From contig DUBV01000114.1 of assembly GCA_012960105.1 (NCBI GenBank), positions 1 through 49,352 of the forward strand: a stretch of 49,352 nucleotides of DNA, read 5' to 3'. Position numbers and translations under genes: made by a program. Of this stretch, positions 7,624 to 18,153 are shown piece by piece. Origin of the DNA: Thiotrichaceae bacterium (GTDB taxonomy: Bacteria; Pseudomonadota; Gammaproteobacteria; Eutrophobiales; Eutrophobiaceae). Below the pieces are notes generated by a model. The model did not search any database. It was not told the origin of the DNA and was given only the letters and a program-made list of their open reading frames with translations. How positions within the stretch are numbered: position 1 is the stretch's first letter; each line of letters starts with the position of its first letter.

Positions 7624-8772
7624 CTATTCAAATAAAAGACGAACTTCATCTTTTAATCTATTGACAATACTTCCCTCGGAAATTGTTTCTAGCGCCAACA
7701 ACGGGACAGAAAATACATTCTCACCCAACAACGTGACATTTAAAGTTCCTTTCTGCTCTCCTTCATTTATTGGAGCAATCACTTGTTGATCAAGCTCAAC
7801 CACTGGTTCTAACTTATCATATTGACCGCGGGCAACTGTCACGTAAATATCATTTTTAATTCCGAGGTTTAGAACATCAACATCTGCCTTCCAGATTTTC
7901 ACACTAGTAATTAACTCACCAGCACTATAAAGCTTATGCGTTTCAAAAAATCGATAACCATAGCTTAATAATACCTGACTGGCTTTAGCTCTGGCATTGA
8001 CACCATCTGTCCCCATGACAACTGAAATAAGCCTCATACCATTTTTAACTGCCGAAGCAACCAAACAGTACCCCGCTTCTTCTGTATGCCCGGTCTTTAT
8101 TCCATCGACACTATGGTCGCGCCAAAGTAATTTATTACGGTTATGTTGTTTAATCTTATTAAAAGTAAATTCTTTAACTTTATAAAGTTTATATTCTTCA
8201 GGAAAATCTTTAATCATTGCTTGTGCCAATTTAGCTAAATCACGAGCAGTCGTATAATGGTTTTCATCCGGTAATCCGGTGCTATTTACAAAATGTGTGT
8301 CATGCATGCCTAAGCGTTGTGCATGCTTATTCATAAGATCAGCAAAAACATCTTCTGTTCCAGACACATATTCAGCCAGTGCAACGCTAGCATCATTGCC
8401 TGATTGAATAATGACACCGTGTAATAGGTCATTAAGTTTCACTTTTTTGCCAACTTCAATAAACATTCTTGAACCCTGGGTACGCCAGGCTTTTTCACTA
8501 ACCAAGACTTCATCATCGAGAGTTATTTTTCCGTTAACTAATTCACTCGAAACCACATAAACCGTCATCATTTTAGTTAAACTGGCTGGCGGTAATTTTA
8601 GTTCACTATTCTCTTCTACCAGTAACTTTCCACTATTAAAATCCATCACCAAATATGATGATGCTTTTATTTTTGGCGCCGCTGGCACTATCAATGACTC
8701 AGCTAAGAGCGACTGACTGTTAATAGAAAAAAATATAAATATAAATATAAATTTGCTTAATCTAGTAGTCAT
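7624..8772 (-). CDS. dacA: D-alanyl-D-alanine carboxypeptidase, PBP5/6 family
   Basis: DacA trims the terminal D-alanine from peptidoglycan pentapeptides in the periplasm. I choose ATG 8772 (382 residues) because it begins a standard signal peptide and avoids running into rlpA; a longer frame reaches 8862. Active-site motifs are S64-L-T-K67, S124-G-N126 and K226-T-G228. The C-terminal end (L-L-A-L-E-T and onward to R-L-L-F-E) looks like the amphipathic helix that holds these enzymes on the inner membrane. The signal peptide core is encoded by a hexanucleotide repeat (see separate entry). Ribosome site is weak; the gene is 16 bases after rlpA. Confidence 0.94.
   Translation of the reverse strand: MTTRLSKFIFIFIFFSINSQSLLAESLIVPAAPKIKASSYLVMDFNSGKLLVEENSELKLPPASLTKMMTVYVVSSELVNGKITLDDEVLVSEKAWRTQGSRMFIEVGKKVKLNDLLHGVIIQSGNDASVALAEYVSGTEDVFADLMNKHAQRLGMHDTHFVNSTGLPDENHYTTARDLAKLAQAMIKDFPEEYKLYKVKEFTFNKIKQHNRNKLLWRDHSVDGIKTGHTEEAGYCLVASAVKNGMRLISVVMGTDGVNARAKASQVLLSYGYRFFETHKLYSAGELITSVKIWKADVDVLNLGIKNDIYVTVARGQYDKLEPVVELDQQVIAPINEGEQKGTLNVTLLGENVFSVPLLALETISEGSIVNRLKDEVRLLFE
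8733..8750. repeat. Hexanucleotide tandem repeat in the dacA signal sequence
   Basis: Three exact copies of ATATAA (plus-strand view) plus partial flanks encode the F-I-F-I-F-I part of the DacA signal peptide. Change in copy number would add or remove an F-I pair without shifting the frame. Confidence 0.7.
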
Positions 8773-8788
8773 AATTTTTATAATAATT

Positions 8789-9649
8789 TTATTTAATGAC
8801 AATGCGGTGCTCAGATACACCATAATTTTCCAGTTTAGAAATAATTGAGTCCGAATGATCAATATCTGTTATCGGTCCAATTCTCACTCTATATAAAGTT
8901 TCATTAGCGACAGTAGCCTGACTAATATTAAGTAAACCCTCACCCAAAGGATTTAATTTTTTCTGTAATTTTTCTGCATTAGCTAATTGACCAAACGATC
9001 CTACTTGAATATAAAACCCGGTCTTATCAATAGTATTCTCTACAGAAGAGCCGCTAACAGGAGCACCTACACCTGAACTAGTCACTATTGATTGGCCGGG
9101 TTCTATTACCCTAATCTCAACCAAGCCAGTTCCATTTTTTACGATATCAAGCTTGATGGCTGCCGTATAAGAAAGATCAATAATTCTATTTTCATGAAAT
9201 GGCCCCCGATCATTTACCTTCACTATAACCTGCTTACCATTATTGAGATTTGTTACCTGGACATAACTTGGTAATGGTAAATTCTTATGTGCCGCTGTCA
9301 TAGCATGCATGTCATAAGTTTCTCCGCTCGATGTACGTCGTCCATGAAATTTGGTGCCGTACCATGACGCGATGCCTTTCTCTACAAACCCACTTCTATT
9401 TTCCATAACATAATATCGCTTACTAAAAACAACATATGATTCTGGATTACCATAACGACTCTTTGGTTCATTTTTTGGTATTGCATTCGGAACCTTGGAT
9501 ACATCAACATGTTTATTCGGTGCCGCATCGCCAGAAGTGGGAACGACTCGATGTTCTGCGCATGCAGATAGTAAGAGATATACAAATAAAGACAAAAACA
9601 ATAATTGTTTTTGCACGATTGTTTTTTCTATATTAATGGAAGAATACAT
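8789..9649 (-). CDS. rlpA: RlpA lytic transglycosylase, lipoprotein with SPOR domain
   Basis: RlpA cuts peptide-free glycan strands, chiefly at division sites. The 286-residue protein has a lipobox L-S-A-C with C30 as lipidation site, a linker, a double-psi beta-barrel domain (about 88-184) and a C-terminal SPOR domain (about 210-286, G-F-Y-I-Q-V-G-S-F and V-R-I-G-P-I) that binds naked glycan. H121 and D147 (V-N-D-R-G-P-F) match the catalytic residues of Pseudomonas RlpA, so it should be active, unlike the E. coli form in which activity was not found. Two bases separate it from mltB. Confidence 0.95.
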   Translation of the reverse strand: MYSSINIEKTIVQKQLLFLSLFVYLLLSACAEHRVVPTSGDAAPNKHVDVSKVPNAIPKNEPKSRYGNPESYVVFSKRYYVMENRSGFVEKGIASWYGTKFHGRRTSSGETYDMHAMTAAHKNLPLPSYVQVTNLNNGKQVIVKVNDRGPFHENRIIDLSYTAAIKLDIVKNGTGLVEIRVIEPGQSIVTSSGVGAPVSGSSVENTIDKTGFYIQVGSFGQLANAEKLQKKLNPLGEGLLNISQATVANETLYRVRIGPITDIDHSDSIISKLENYGVSEHRIVIK

Positions 9650-9651
9650 GC

Positions 9652-10662
9652 TTACTGTGCAATAACTTCTGCAGATTGATTAGCACGCCGTTTAATTTCC
9701 ATAGCTAATTGATATACGGCCATTGCATATAGAGCACTATGGTTATAACGAGTAATCACGTAAAAGTTTTTATGCGCCAGCCAGTATTCATTTTTCTTTT
9801 CCAGATCATATTCAAATAACTTTAACTTTTCATTTTTTTCAAATATTGAATCTGATTTAATTCCTAAAGCACCCAGATCAGTTTCATTTATATCCGGTTG
9901 CAAACCACCTTCTAATGCCCGTCTATACTTAGTACCTTCAACTGTTACCTCGGCAACGATAGACTTACCCTTTTTCCAACCATGCTCTGAAAAATAATTA
10001 GCGACACTGCCAATAGCATCCGTAGGATTACCCCATATATCAATAACGTCGTCCCCGTCAAAATCAATAGCATAATGACGGTAGCTGCTTGATATAAATT
10101 GCGGCATACCCATTGCCCCAGCATAAGAACCTTTTAATGATAAGGGATCAAAACCTTGTTCGCGTGCGAGCAATAAGAATTGTTCAAATTCGGCACGAAA
10201 AAAATCTGCGCGTTTTGGATAATGAAAAGCAAGCGTATTAAGTGCATCAACAACACGATAACTACCCGTTATACGACCATAGAATGTTTCAACCCCAATA
10301 ATCGCAGTGATAATTTCAGCGGGGACACCAAATTTTTCTTCTGCTTGTTTAAGCGTGGCGGCATTCTTTTTCATGAATGCAACACCCTGATTAATTCTCT
10401 TTTTCTGTATAAATATTTTTCGGTATTTATACCATGTTAATTTCTTCTCTGCCGGTCTTGAAATCGCATCAAGTATCGTTTGAGAAACTATAGTTTGCTT
10501 TAATACTTTGCTTAAATTTGTCGCATCAAAATTATGCCGCTTCGCCATTTGCGCAATGAATTCATCCTGTGAAACTGAAATTTCAGTTTTTGCCAGAACA
10601 TTCTGCTGCGCCGTAGCAATCAGACAAATTAGTAAAGTAGAAAAAATATTTAATTTAAACAT
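9652..10662 (-). CDS. mltB: Membrane-bound-type lytic murein transglycosylase B
   Basis: MltB cleaves the MurNAc-GlcNAc bond with formation of anhydro-muropeptides. The 336-residue protein has the catalytic glutamate E125 in I-G-V-E-T-F-Y-G, the Y-A-G-A-M-G-M-P-Q-F-x-x-S-S-Y block and the D-x-D-G-D-x-x-x-D-I-W segment typical of the family. The N-terminus (hydrophobic 5-19, then A-K-T-E near 24) is a plain signal peptide: no lipobox is present, so the product is probably soluble periplasmic rather than outer-membrane anchored. Gaps to rodA (6 bases) and rlpA (2 bases) show co-transcription. Confidence 0.94.
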   Translation of the reverse strand: MFKLNIFSTLLICLIATAQQNVLAKTEISVSQDEFIAQMAKRHNFDATNLSKVLKQTIVSQTILDAISRPAEKKLTWYKYRKIFIQKKRINQGVAFMKKNAATLKQAEEKFGVPAEIITAIIGVETFYGRITGSYRVVDALNTLAFHYPKRADFFRAEFEQFLLLAREQGFDPLSLKGSYAGAMGMPQFISSSYRHYAIDFDGDDVIDIWGNPTDAIGSVANYFSEHGWKKGKSIVAEVTVEGTKYRRALEGGLQPDINETDLGALGIKSDSIFEKNEKLKLFEYDLEKKNEYWLAHKNFYVITRYNHSALYAMAVYQLAMEIKRRANQSAEVIAQ

Positions 10663-10668
10663 GTGTAA

Positions 10669-11760
10669 TTAAAATGAGAGAAAACGCCTATGAGTGTGTA
10701 CGGACATTATAATACCGAAACCTAGCATCAATGTTACCATAGAAGTTCCACCATGGCTGATTAAGGGTAACGGTACCCCAACTACAGGAAGCTGTCCGGT
10801 GACCATTCCTATATTGACAAAAACATAGACAAAAAAGGTTAAAGTCAGGCTACTAGCTAATAAGCGTCCGTAGGTGTTCTGGGCGTTAATAGCGATAAAC
10901 AGTCCACGTGAAATGATAAACAGGTAAACACATAATAATAACAAGACACCTAACATTCCAAATTCCTCGCAAAATACAGCAAAGATGAAATCTGTCGAAC
11001 GTTCAGGTAAAAATTCAAGGTGTGATTGCGTACCTTTTAACCAACCCTTGCCATAAAAACCACCCGAACCAATAGCAATCTTTGACTGAATGATGTGATA
11101 ACCCGCCCCTAAAGGATCCTCCTCAGGGTTCAACAAAGTTAACACGCGTCGCTTTTGATAATCATGCATAACATACCAGAGGATCGGCGCACATGCTGCA
11201 GCTAACACGCCCATAGACATTAATAAGCGCCAGGAAATTCCGGCAATAAAAAGCACAGAAAAACCAGCTGTCGCGACCAATAGAGCCGTACCCAAATCAG
11301 GTTGTTTAGCAATTAATAGGACGGGGATAAGTATCAACACACAGGTCATTAATACCCACGAAAATTTCGGCGGCAACGATTTATCAGCAAGATAAGAAGC
11401 AATCATCATCGGTACAGTAAGCTTCATTATTTCAGAGGGTTGAAAACGAAAAACTTTCAAATCTAACCAACGCTGCGCGCCTTTACCGACATCCCCATAA
11501 AAAATAACTAACACTAATAAAATAATACCAAAAATAAATAACCAGATAGACCAACGTTCAAGTATCGCCGGAGATAATTGCGCAATCATAATCATACCGA
11601 CAAAAGCAATAAGCAATTTTACAGCTTGACGATAAACTAACTGAATATCCTGTCCGCCCGCACTATAGAGCACAAGCAAACCAATCAAACATAAGACAAA
11701 AATAGCGAACAATAGAGGAAAATCTATATGTAAACGTTGTCCTAGACTCTGCTGTTCCAA
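10669..11760 (-). CDS. rodA: SEDS peptidoglycan glycosyltransferase RodA
   Basis: RodA polymerises lipid II into glycan strands for lateral wall growth, paired with PBP2. The 363-residue protein has about ten membrane segments and typical SEDS motifs: the W-x-x-x-K-x-F-R-F-Q-P-S-E entry to the long helix, K-Q-P-D-L-G-T-A near 149-156 with the key aspartate, Q-S-K-I-A-I-G-S-G-G-x-x-G-K-G, H-L-x-F-L-P-E-x-x-T-D-F-I-F, and the final L-I-S-H-G-G-T-S. Length is usual. It follows mrdA by five bases, keeping polymerase and transpeptidase together. Confidence 0.97.
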   Translation of the reverse strand: MEQQSLGQRLHIDFPLLFAIFVLCLIGLLVLYSAGGQDIQLVYRQAVKLLIAFVGMIMIAQLSPAILERWSIWLFIFGIILLVLVIFYGDVGKGAQRWLDLKVFRFQPSEIMKLTVPMMIASYLADKSLPPKFSWVLMTCVLILIPVLLIAKQPDLGTALLVATAGFSVLFIAGISWRLLMSMGVLAAACAPILWYVMHDYQKRRVLTLLNPEEDPLGAGYHIIQSKIAIGSGGFYGKGWLKGTQSHLEFLPERSTDFIFAVFCEEFGMLGVLLLLCVYLFIISRGLFIAINAQNTYGRLLASSLTLTFFVYVFVNIGMVTGQLPVVGVPLPLISHGGTSMVTLMLGFGIIMSVHTHRRFLSF

Positions 11761-11765
11761 GATAC

Positions 11766-13625
11766 TTATCCTTTGTTTACTAAAATTTTGTTCATAAAAT
11801 TGTCAAACATTTTACGGGCAATAGGTGCAGCCGTTTTCGAACCACCACCGCCATTCTCAACTATAATAGCAACAGCAATTTCCGGTGACTCTACTGGGGC
11901 AAAGGCAATAAACAAAGCATGATCCTGAAATTCTTCAGAAATCTCATCTTTATTATATTCTTTGTCCTGAGCTATCCCTATTACCTGAGCAGTACCGGTT
12001 TTACCGGCAAATTCATACTTGGCATTTAAACCACTACGCCAAGCCGTACCACTGACGCCATGCACGACATCCCGCATTGATTGAATAATGTCACCCCAAT
12101 AACGTTCATTATTCATAATAATTTTATCTTCAGTTTTTATCGGCAATTCTTTTTTTTCATTAGTAATTGAACTACTTGTACTAAAAACCAAGCGAGGAAC
12201 AACAACATTTCCTCGACTCGCTAATGAAGCGGTTGCCTTTGCTAACTGTATCGGAGTTGTTAAAGCATAGCCTTGACCGATACCTATAATTAGAGTTTCT
12301 CCCGGAAACCATGCTTGACCTAAGGCTTTACGCTTCCATTCTCTCGAAGGCAATAATGCTTTTGATTCACCACTGATATCGATACCGCTTTTTTTACCTA
12401 AACCAAATTTCGATAGACCTTGATGAATACGATTAATTCCCAATTCATGGGCAAGAATATAAAAAAAGACATCACATGACTGTATTATCGCCTTATGTAA
12501 ATCTGTATGACCATGCCCTTGTTTTTTCCAGTCACGATAACGATGTTCATGACCTTTTAACGAAAACCAACCCGGACACCACGATTCATCATTTAAGTTT
12601 CTCACACCATTGTTCAAAGCAAGCAAGCCCATGAAAGGTTTTATTGTCGAACCAGGCGGGTATTTTCCTTGTGTAGCACGATTGATTAATGGTTTATCTT
12701 TAGACGATAACAATGCCTTATATGACTTTGTATCAATACCATTTACAAATTTATTTGGATCGTAACCTGGAGAGCTAACAAAGGTTAAGATATCTCCATT
12801 CCTCGGATCTATTGCAACAATTGCTCCGCGTTTATTTTTCAAAGCCTCTATCGCGACTCGTTGTAAAGAAATATCGATAGTTAGATGAAGGTTTTCTCCC
12901 GGTTTCGGTGCGGTTCGATCCAAAACACGAATCACTCTGCCTTGAGCATTGACTTCAACTTGCTGATAACCAACATCACCATGCAATAAAGATTCATACG
13001 ATTTTTCTATTCCCAATTTTCCGATATGTGTCGTACCACTATAATTAGATGCATTAAGTTTTTTCATATCATCTTCATCGATACGTGCAACATAACCGAT
13101 GGAATGCACTAATTCTTCACCTAGAGGGTAATACCTGTTTAAACCAGCAACAACATCAACACCGGAAAACCGATGACGGTTCACTGCAAACAAAGCAGCT
13201 TCTTCTTCATTTAAATTTAAACGTAACGCAACGTTTTCAAAACGTCTTTTTTTCTTCAATGATTTTTTGAAACGTTTTATATCGTTATCTTCAATACTAA
13301 TTATTTTTTTTAACTGGTTAATTAGCTCATCAACGTCATCAATTTGTTCCGGTATAACTTCAAGACTAAAAATAGGTTTGTTTTCTGCCAGCAAGATACC
13401 GTCACGACTATAAATAAGTCCTCTAATAGGCGGGATAGGTGTTATTTTTACACGGTTAGATTTCGACAAAGTCGTAAAGTGGTCATACTCCAGTACAGTT
13501 AAATAAAACACTCTGGAAATAATCATCAATACCAAAAGAAGAATGATCAAGCCAGAAATGTAAACACGTTTGGCTATCAAACTAGATTCATGTTCACTGT
13601 TTTTGAGTATCGTTTCCTGAGCCAT
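11766..13625 (-). CDS. mrdA: Penicillin-binding protein 2, elongation transpeptidase
   Basis: PBP2 cross-links the glycan made by RodA. The 619-residue protein has one membrane helix near residues 20-42, a dimerisation/pedestal region starting at R-G-L-I-Y-S-R-D-G, and the transpeptidase domain. The nucleophile is S326 in Y-P-P-G-S-T-I-K, the second motif is S-C-D (in Q-S-C-D-V-F-F-Y), as in other PBP2 proteins, and the third is K-T-G in A-G-K-T-G-T-A-Q. No mark of truncation. mreD ends 35 bases upstream and rodA follows after five bases. Confidence 0.97.
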   Translation of the reverse strand: MAQETILKNSEHESSLIAKRVYISGLIILLLVLMIISRVFYLTVLEYDHFTTLSKSNRVKITPIPPIRGLIYSRDGILLAENKPIFSLEVIPEQIDDVDELINQLKKIISIEDNDIKRFKKSLKKKRRFENVALRLNLNEEEAALFAVNRHRFSGVDVVAGLNRYYPLGEELVHSIGYVARIDEDDMKKLNASNYSGTTHIGKLGIEKSYESLLHGDVGYQQVEVNAQGRVIRVLDRTAPKPGENLHLTIDISLQRVAIEALKNKRGAIVAIDPRNGDILTFVSSPGYDPNKFVNGIDTKSYKALLSSKDKPLINRATQGKYPPGSTIKPFMGLLALNNGVRNLNDESWCPGWFSLKGHEHRYRDWKKQGHGHTDLHKAIIQSCDVFFYILAHELGINRIHQGLSKFGLGKKSGIDISGESKALLPSREWKRKALGQAWFPGETLIIGIGQGYALTTPIQLAKATASLASRGNVVVPRLVFSTSSSITNEKKELPIKTEDKIIMNNERYWGDIIQSMRDVVHGVSGTAWRSGLNAKYEFAGKTGTAQVIGIAQDKEYNKDEISEEFQDHALFIAFAPVESPEIAVAIIVENGGGGSKTAAPIARKMFDNFMNKILVNKG

Positions 13626-13660
13626 ATGACTTTATATAGTTATATCTTACAATATTAATT

Positions 13661-14155
13661 TTAGGAAATATGATACTTACGACGTAAGTCTCTTAAGATT
13701 ATGAATAACCATGGCCACAACAACATACTTGTTATAGCAGGCATCCAATAAGTCCAATCACGACTACCCGTTCCTGAATAGCCCATTATCCACAACATAA
13801 TGAGTTCATAGAACAAGAGGTAAAAACAAATCAATACTGCCTGCTGAGCAAGAGGAAAAACTCGCATGCGTTGATAAGATTTAATAGTAAGAAATGCAAG
13901 TAAAGCAAGACCTAGAGCATTTTGGCCAAGCAAGGTACCTTGTTGTACATCCAGAATAAGCCCAAGAAACCAACCAATGGCAATGCCAACACGATCAGGA
14001 ACAGCCATGCACCAATACATTAAAACTAACGCGACCCAGGCTGGTCTCCAATTAACAGCCCAATCGGGTAAAGGTAATGCCATCAACATGACTGCCACAA
14101 CAAAACTCATGACAATTAAGCCGTTACCATAATTAGGTTCTTGTATAGGGATCAT
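13661..14155 (-). CDS. mreD: Rod shape-determining protein MreD
   Basis: MreD is an integral membrane partner of MreC in the elongation complex. The 164-residue protein is about 70% hydrophobic with five or so membrane segments, and has the family pattern R-P-x-W-V-A-L-V-L-x-Y-W followed by G-x-x-x-G-L-I-L-D-V-Q-x-G-x-L-L-G-Q-N-A-L, which is well conserved in proteobacterial MreD. Its ATG overlaps the mreC stop by four bases (ATGA), a sign of coupled translation. Confidence 0.94.
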   Translation of the reverse strand: MIPIQEPNYGNGLIVMSFVVAVMLMALPLPDWAVNWRPAWVALVLMYWCMAVPDRVGIAIGWFLGLILDVQQGTLLGQNALGLALLAFLTIKSYQRMRVFPLAQQAVLICFYLLFYELIMLWIMGYSGTGSRDWTYWMPAITSMLLWPWLFIILRDLRRKYHIS

Positions 14156-15030
14156 TCTATTTTATCCCCTATAGTTTCATTTCCAGTTGTACTTTTTGTT
14201 TCGTTAATATTTTTGTATGGCCAGACCATTAATACCTCTCGACTCTGACTCAATAGCGCACTAGGTTTAATGAGAACCTTCGCAAAAACTTCGCCTGGAT
14301 CTCGGGTAACTTTTTCAATCTGACCAACTGGATACCCCGAAGGAAATCGTTGCCCAAGACCAGATGAAATAATAAGATCACCGACACGTATATCCGCATT
14401 ATTAGTTAGGTTCTCAAGTAACAGTTTATTTCTTTGACCTGTGCCCACGGCAATGGCACGTAGACCATTTCGGTTAACCTGCACTGGCAAAGCATGATTG
14501 GGATCGGTAATTAATAATACCGTACTTGAAAATGGGCCAACATGAATAACTTGTCCCATGATACCTGCGGCATCAACTATAGGCTGGCCATCATAAGCAC
14601 CTTCACGCTGCCCCTTATTAATAACAATTTGCCGTCGGAATGATTGTAATTCAACAGCAACTAATTCAGCGACAAGAACTCGGTCATTAAGACGAAAAGA
14701 AGATTCCAGTAAATTACGTAAGCGTTGATTTTCGCTTTCGAGAATTTCGTATCGCTGCAGTTTAGAGTTAAGTAATAAGTGATCGCGTTTTAGCCGATCA
14801 TTTTCTTCTAATAAATTATTATGTGTGGCCAGTGAGACCGAAACCCATTCGGCAGCTTCGACAGGTAGGTTGACGATATACTGCAGCGGATAAACAAGTG
14901 TTGATAAAGCCGAACGAATAATTTTTAAATGACCTTGATTATGGTCAACAAACATGACCATAATTGAGAGAACAACAAATACGCCAAAACGAATGTTGAC
15001 GGAAGAGCTTCTTAGAAACAGGGTACTAAT
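14152..15030 (-). CDS. mreC: Rod shape-determining protein MreC, with probable ATT start
   Basis: MreC is a periplasmic scaffold that activates PBP2-RodA. I place the start at ATT 15030 (292 residues). The nearest ATG, at 14961, falls in the middle of the membrane helix and would delete its first half. The upstream codons, in frame after a TGA at 15036-15034, read I-S-T-L-F-L-R-S-S-S-V-N-I-R-F-G-V-F-V-V-L, the usual MreC N-terminus. A strong GAGGTGAT lies six bases (counted from GAGG) before the ATT, and no ATG, GTG or TTG exists in between. Then follow the helix (about 14-30), a coiled coil (about 72-115) and the beta domains. mreB stops 56 bases upstream. Confidence 0.88.
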   Translation of the reverse strand: MSTLFLRSSSVNIRFGVFVVLSIMVMFVDHNQGHLKIIRSALSTLVYPLQYIVNLPVEAAEWVSVSLATHNNLLEENDRLKRDHLLLNSKLQRYEILESENQRLRNLLESSFRLNDRVLVAELVAVELQSFRRQIVINKGQREGAYDGQPIVDAAGIMGQVIHVGPFSSTVLLITDPNHALPVQVNRNGLRAIAVGTGQRNKLLLENLTNNADIRVGDLIISSGLGQRFPSGYPVGQIEKVTRDPGEVFAKVLIKPSALLSQSREVLMVWPYKNINETKSTTGNETIGDKIE

Positions 15031-15086
15031 GTATCACCTCTTCGCCCTCAGTGATTATTCTGTAATCTTTAATTCAAAATTACTCT

Positions 15087-16133
<1,047 letters not shown>

Positions 16134-16224
16134 TCATTAAACCAATTAGTTAGTATTAACATTGTGATATAGTCACGACAGAGTGCTGTATGGAAGGAAT
16201 TTTAGCAATTTGCCTGACGCAGGA

Positions 16225-16253
16225 TTCATCAATAATCTTATTCGCGATACAAT
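16225..16253 (+). promoter_or_regulatory. Candidate promoter for gatCAB
   Basis: In the 247-base divergent region between mreB and gatC, TTCATC (16225-16230) and TACAAT (16248-16253) lie 17 bases apart. The -10 matches five of six positions, the -35 only three. It would give a leader of about 120 bases. A small inverted repeat (AGGAAT/ATTCCT, 16332-16350) follows. I could not pick a convincing mreB promoter on the other strand. Confidence 0.33.
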
Positions 16254-16380
16254 AGCGTGCCTCAACAGCCCTACTGATCACCTTGATTAAAAAGTGTAAC
16301 TTTAACAATGGGTGGGGCTTTGGGCAAGCAAAGGAATGTGATAAATTCCTATTTTTTCAACAAATAACAACGGCTAGTTT

Positions 16381-16668
16381 ATGTCCCTCGATAAATCAGA
16401 AGTAGAAAAAATTGCCTGGTTAGCCAGACTCGCAATCGATGAGCAGGATATTCCCGATTACAGTGATGAATTATCGAATATTCTAGAATTGGTTGAACGT
16501 ATGAATTCGGTTAATACCGACGGTATTTCTCCAATTGCGCATCCGCTGGAGTTATCTGCTCGCTTACGAACAGACGAAGTAACGGAAACGAATCAACGAG
16601 ATCATTTTCAGAAAGACGCGCCACTCATTGACGAAGGCTGTTACCTCGTTCCAAAAGTTATTGAATAA
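16381..16668 (+). CDS. gatC: Asp-tRNA(Asn)/Glu-tRNA(Gln) amidotransferase subunit C
   Basis: GatC is the small subunit that wraps between GatA and GatB and stabilises the complex. The 95-residue protein has the family pattern: V-E-K-I-A-W-L-A-R-L-A near the start, L-x-x-I-L-E-L-V-E-R-M-N in the middle, and H-P-L-E-L near residue 59, followed by R-x-D-E-V. Length is normal. gatA follows after 30 bases. Confidence 0.96.
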   Translation: MSLDKSEVEKIAWLARLAIDEQDIPDYSDELSNILELVERMNSVNTDGISPIAHPLELSARLRTDEVTETNQRDHFQKDAPLIDEGCYLVPKVIE

Positions 16669-16698
16669 CTTTCACCCTATTCTCCAAGAAAAATTATC

Positions 16699-18153
16699 AT
16701 GCACCAATCTACACTGGCACAATTATCAGCCGCACTTGAATCAAAACAGATCAGCAGTGAAGAATTAACACGCTTGTATCTTGATCGATGTAAAAAATTC
16801 AATGAATCACTAAATTGCTTCATCACTATAAATGAAGATGAAGCGTTAGAAAAAGCAAAGCAAGCGGATAAACAACGAGCAGAAAATAAACACACTTCAT
16901 TAACAGGAATACCCGTCGCACAAAAAGATATTTTTTGTACCAATGGTATAAAAACATCGTGCGGTTCAAAAATGTTGGACAACTTTATCGCCCCCTATGA
17001 TGCAACCGTTATTGAAAAAATGAATGCAGCAGGTTTTGTTACTTTAGGTAAAACCAACATGGATGAGTTTGCGATGGGCTCAACAAACGAAACCAGTTTT
17101 TATGGCCCAGTAAAAAACCCTTGGGATAGTGAACGTGTTCCCGGTGGTTCATCAGGTGGTTCTGCTAGTGCTGTTGCAGCGCGTCTTAGTCCCGTTGCAA
17201 CCGGAACAGATACCGGTGGTTCAATACGACAACCGGCTTCGCTATGCGGCATAACCGGTCTGAAACCTACGTATGGTAGGGTTTCCCGCTATGGCATGAT
17301 TGCCTTTGCATCAAGTCTTGATCAAGGCGGGCCTATGACACAAACCGCAGAAGATGCCGCATTAATGATGAATGTTATTGCCGGTTTTGATGAACGCGAT
17401 TCAACTTCTGCCGAACAGCCGATTGATGACTACACAGAAAAATTAAATGATTCTATTGAAGGATTAAAGATAGGTTTACCAAAAGAATATTTTAGCGAAG
17501 GACTTGATAGCAACATTGCAAAGATTATTGAAGACGGCATTAAAGAATTAGAAAAACTGGGGGCAACGTGTAAAGAAATAGAATTGCCGAATACAGAATT
17601 ATCGATCCCCGCATATTATGTTGTTGCGCCAGCAGAATGTTCATCTAATCTTTCGCGTTTTGATGGTGTTCGTTTTGGTTATCGTTGTGATGAACCAAAA
17701 GATCTTTCCGATTTATATACGCGTAGTCGCGGCGAAGGTTTTGGCAAAGAAGTAAAACGACGCATCATGATCGGTGCTTATGTTCTTTCTGCTGGTTACT
17801 ACGATGCCTATTATTTACAAGCACAAAAAATTAGACGTTTAATTCGTGATGATTTTCAAAATTCATTTAAAGATGTTGATGTGATAGCCGGACCAACAGC
17901 AACGGGTACTGCGTTTAAACTTAATGAAATGATGGATGATCCTGTCAGCATGTATTTGTCGGATATTTATACCGTCTCGGTAAACCTTGCCGGCTTGCCG
18001 GCTTTATCAATGCCTGCTGGTTTTGTTAATAAACTACCCGTAGGTATGCAACTCATTGGTAATTATTTTGAGGAATCAAAATTACTGAATATTGCCCATC
18101 AATTTCAACAAGCAACTGATCACCACCAACAAATTCCAGAGGGTTTTGAATAA
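16699..18153 (+). CDS. gatA: Asp-tRNA(Asn)/Glu-tRNA(Gln) amidotransferase subunit A
   Basis: GatA is the amidase that releases ammonia from glutamine for transfer to mischarged Glu-tRNA(Gln) or Asp-tRNA(Asn). The 484-residue protein has the amidase-signature triad K76 (V-A-Q-K-D), S151 (P-G-G-S-S-G-G-S) and S175 (D-T-G-G-S-I-R-Q), so it should be active. The presence of gatCAB means that Gln-tRNA or Asn-tRNA, or both, is made by the indirect route in this cell. gatB overlaps its stop by one base (TAATG). Confidence 0.98.
   Translation: MHQSTLAQLSAALESKQISSEELTRLYLDRCKKFNESLNCFITINEDEALEKAKQADKQRAENKHTSLTGIPVAQKDIFCTNGIKTSCGSKMLDNFIAPYDATVIEKMNAAGFVTLGKTNMDEFAMGSTNETSFYGPVKNPWDSERVPGGSSGGSASAVAARLSPVATGTDTGGSIRQPASLCGITGLKPTYGRVSRYGMIAFASSLDQGGPMTQTAEDAALMMNVIAGFDERDSTSAEQPIDDYTEKLNDSIEGLKIGLPKEYFSEGLDSNIAKIIEDGIKELEKLGATCKEIELPNTELSIPAYYVVAPAECSSNLSRFDGVRFGYRCDEPKDLSDLYTRSRGEGFGKEVKRRIMIGAYVLSAGYYDAYYLQAQKIRRLIRDDFQNSFKDVDVIAGPTATGTAFKLNEMMDDPVSMYLSDIYTVSVNLAGLPALSMPAGFVNKLPVGMQLIGNYFEESKLLNIAHQFQQATDHHQQIPEGFE

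Noticed and set aside
8773-8862. Longer dacA start at 8862
   Set aside because: It overlaps the end of rlpA by 74 bases and puts 30 unlikely residues before a normal signal peptide.
14152-14961. mreC starting at ATG 14961
   Set aside because: It removes the first half of the membrane helix and leaves a strong ribosome site at 15036-15043 unused.
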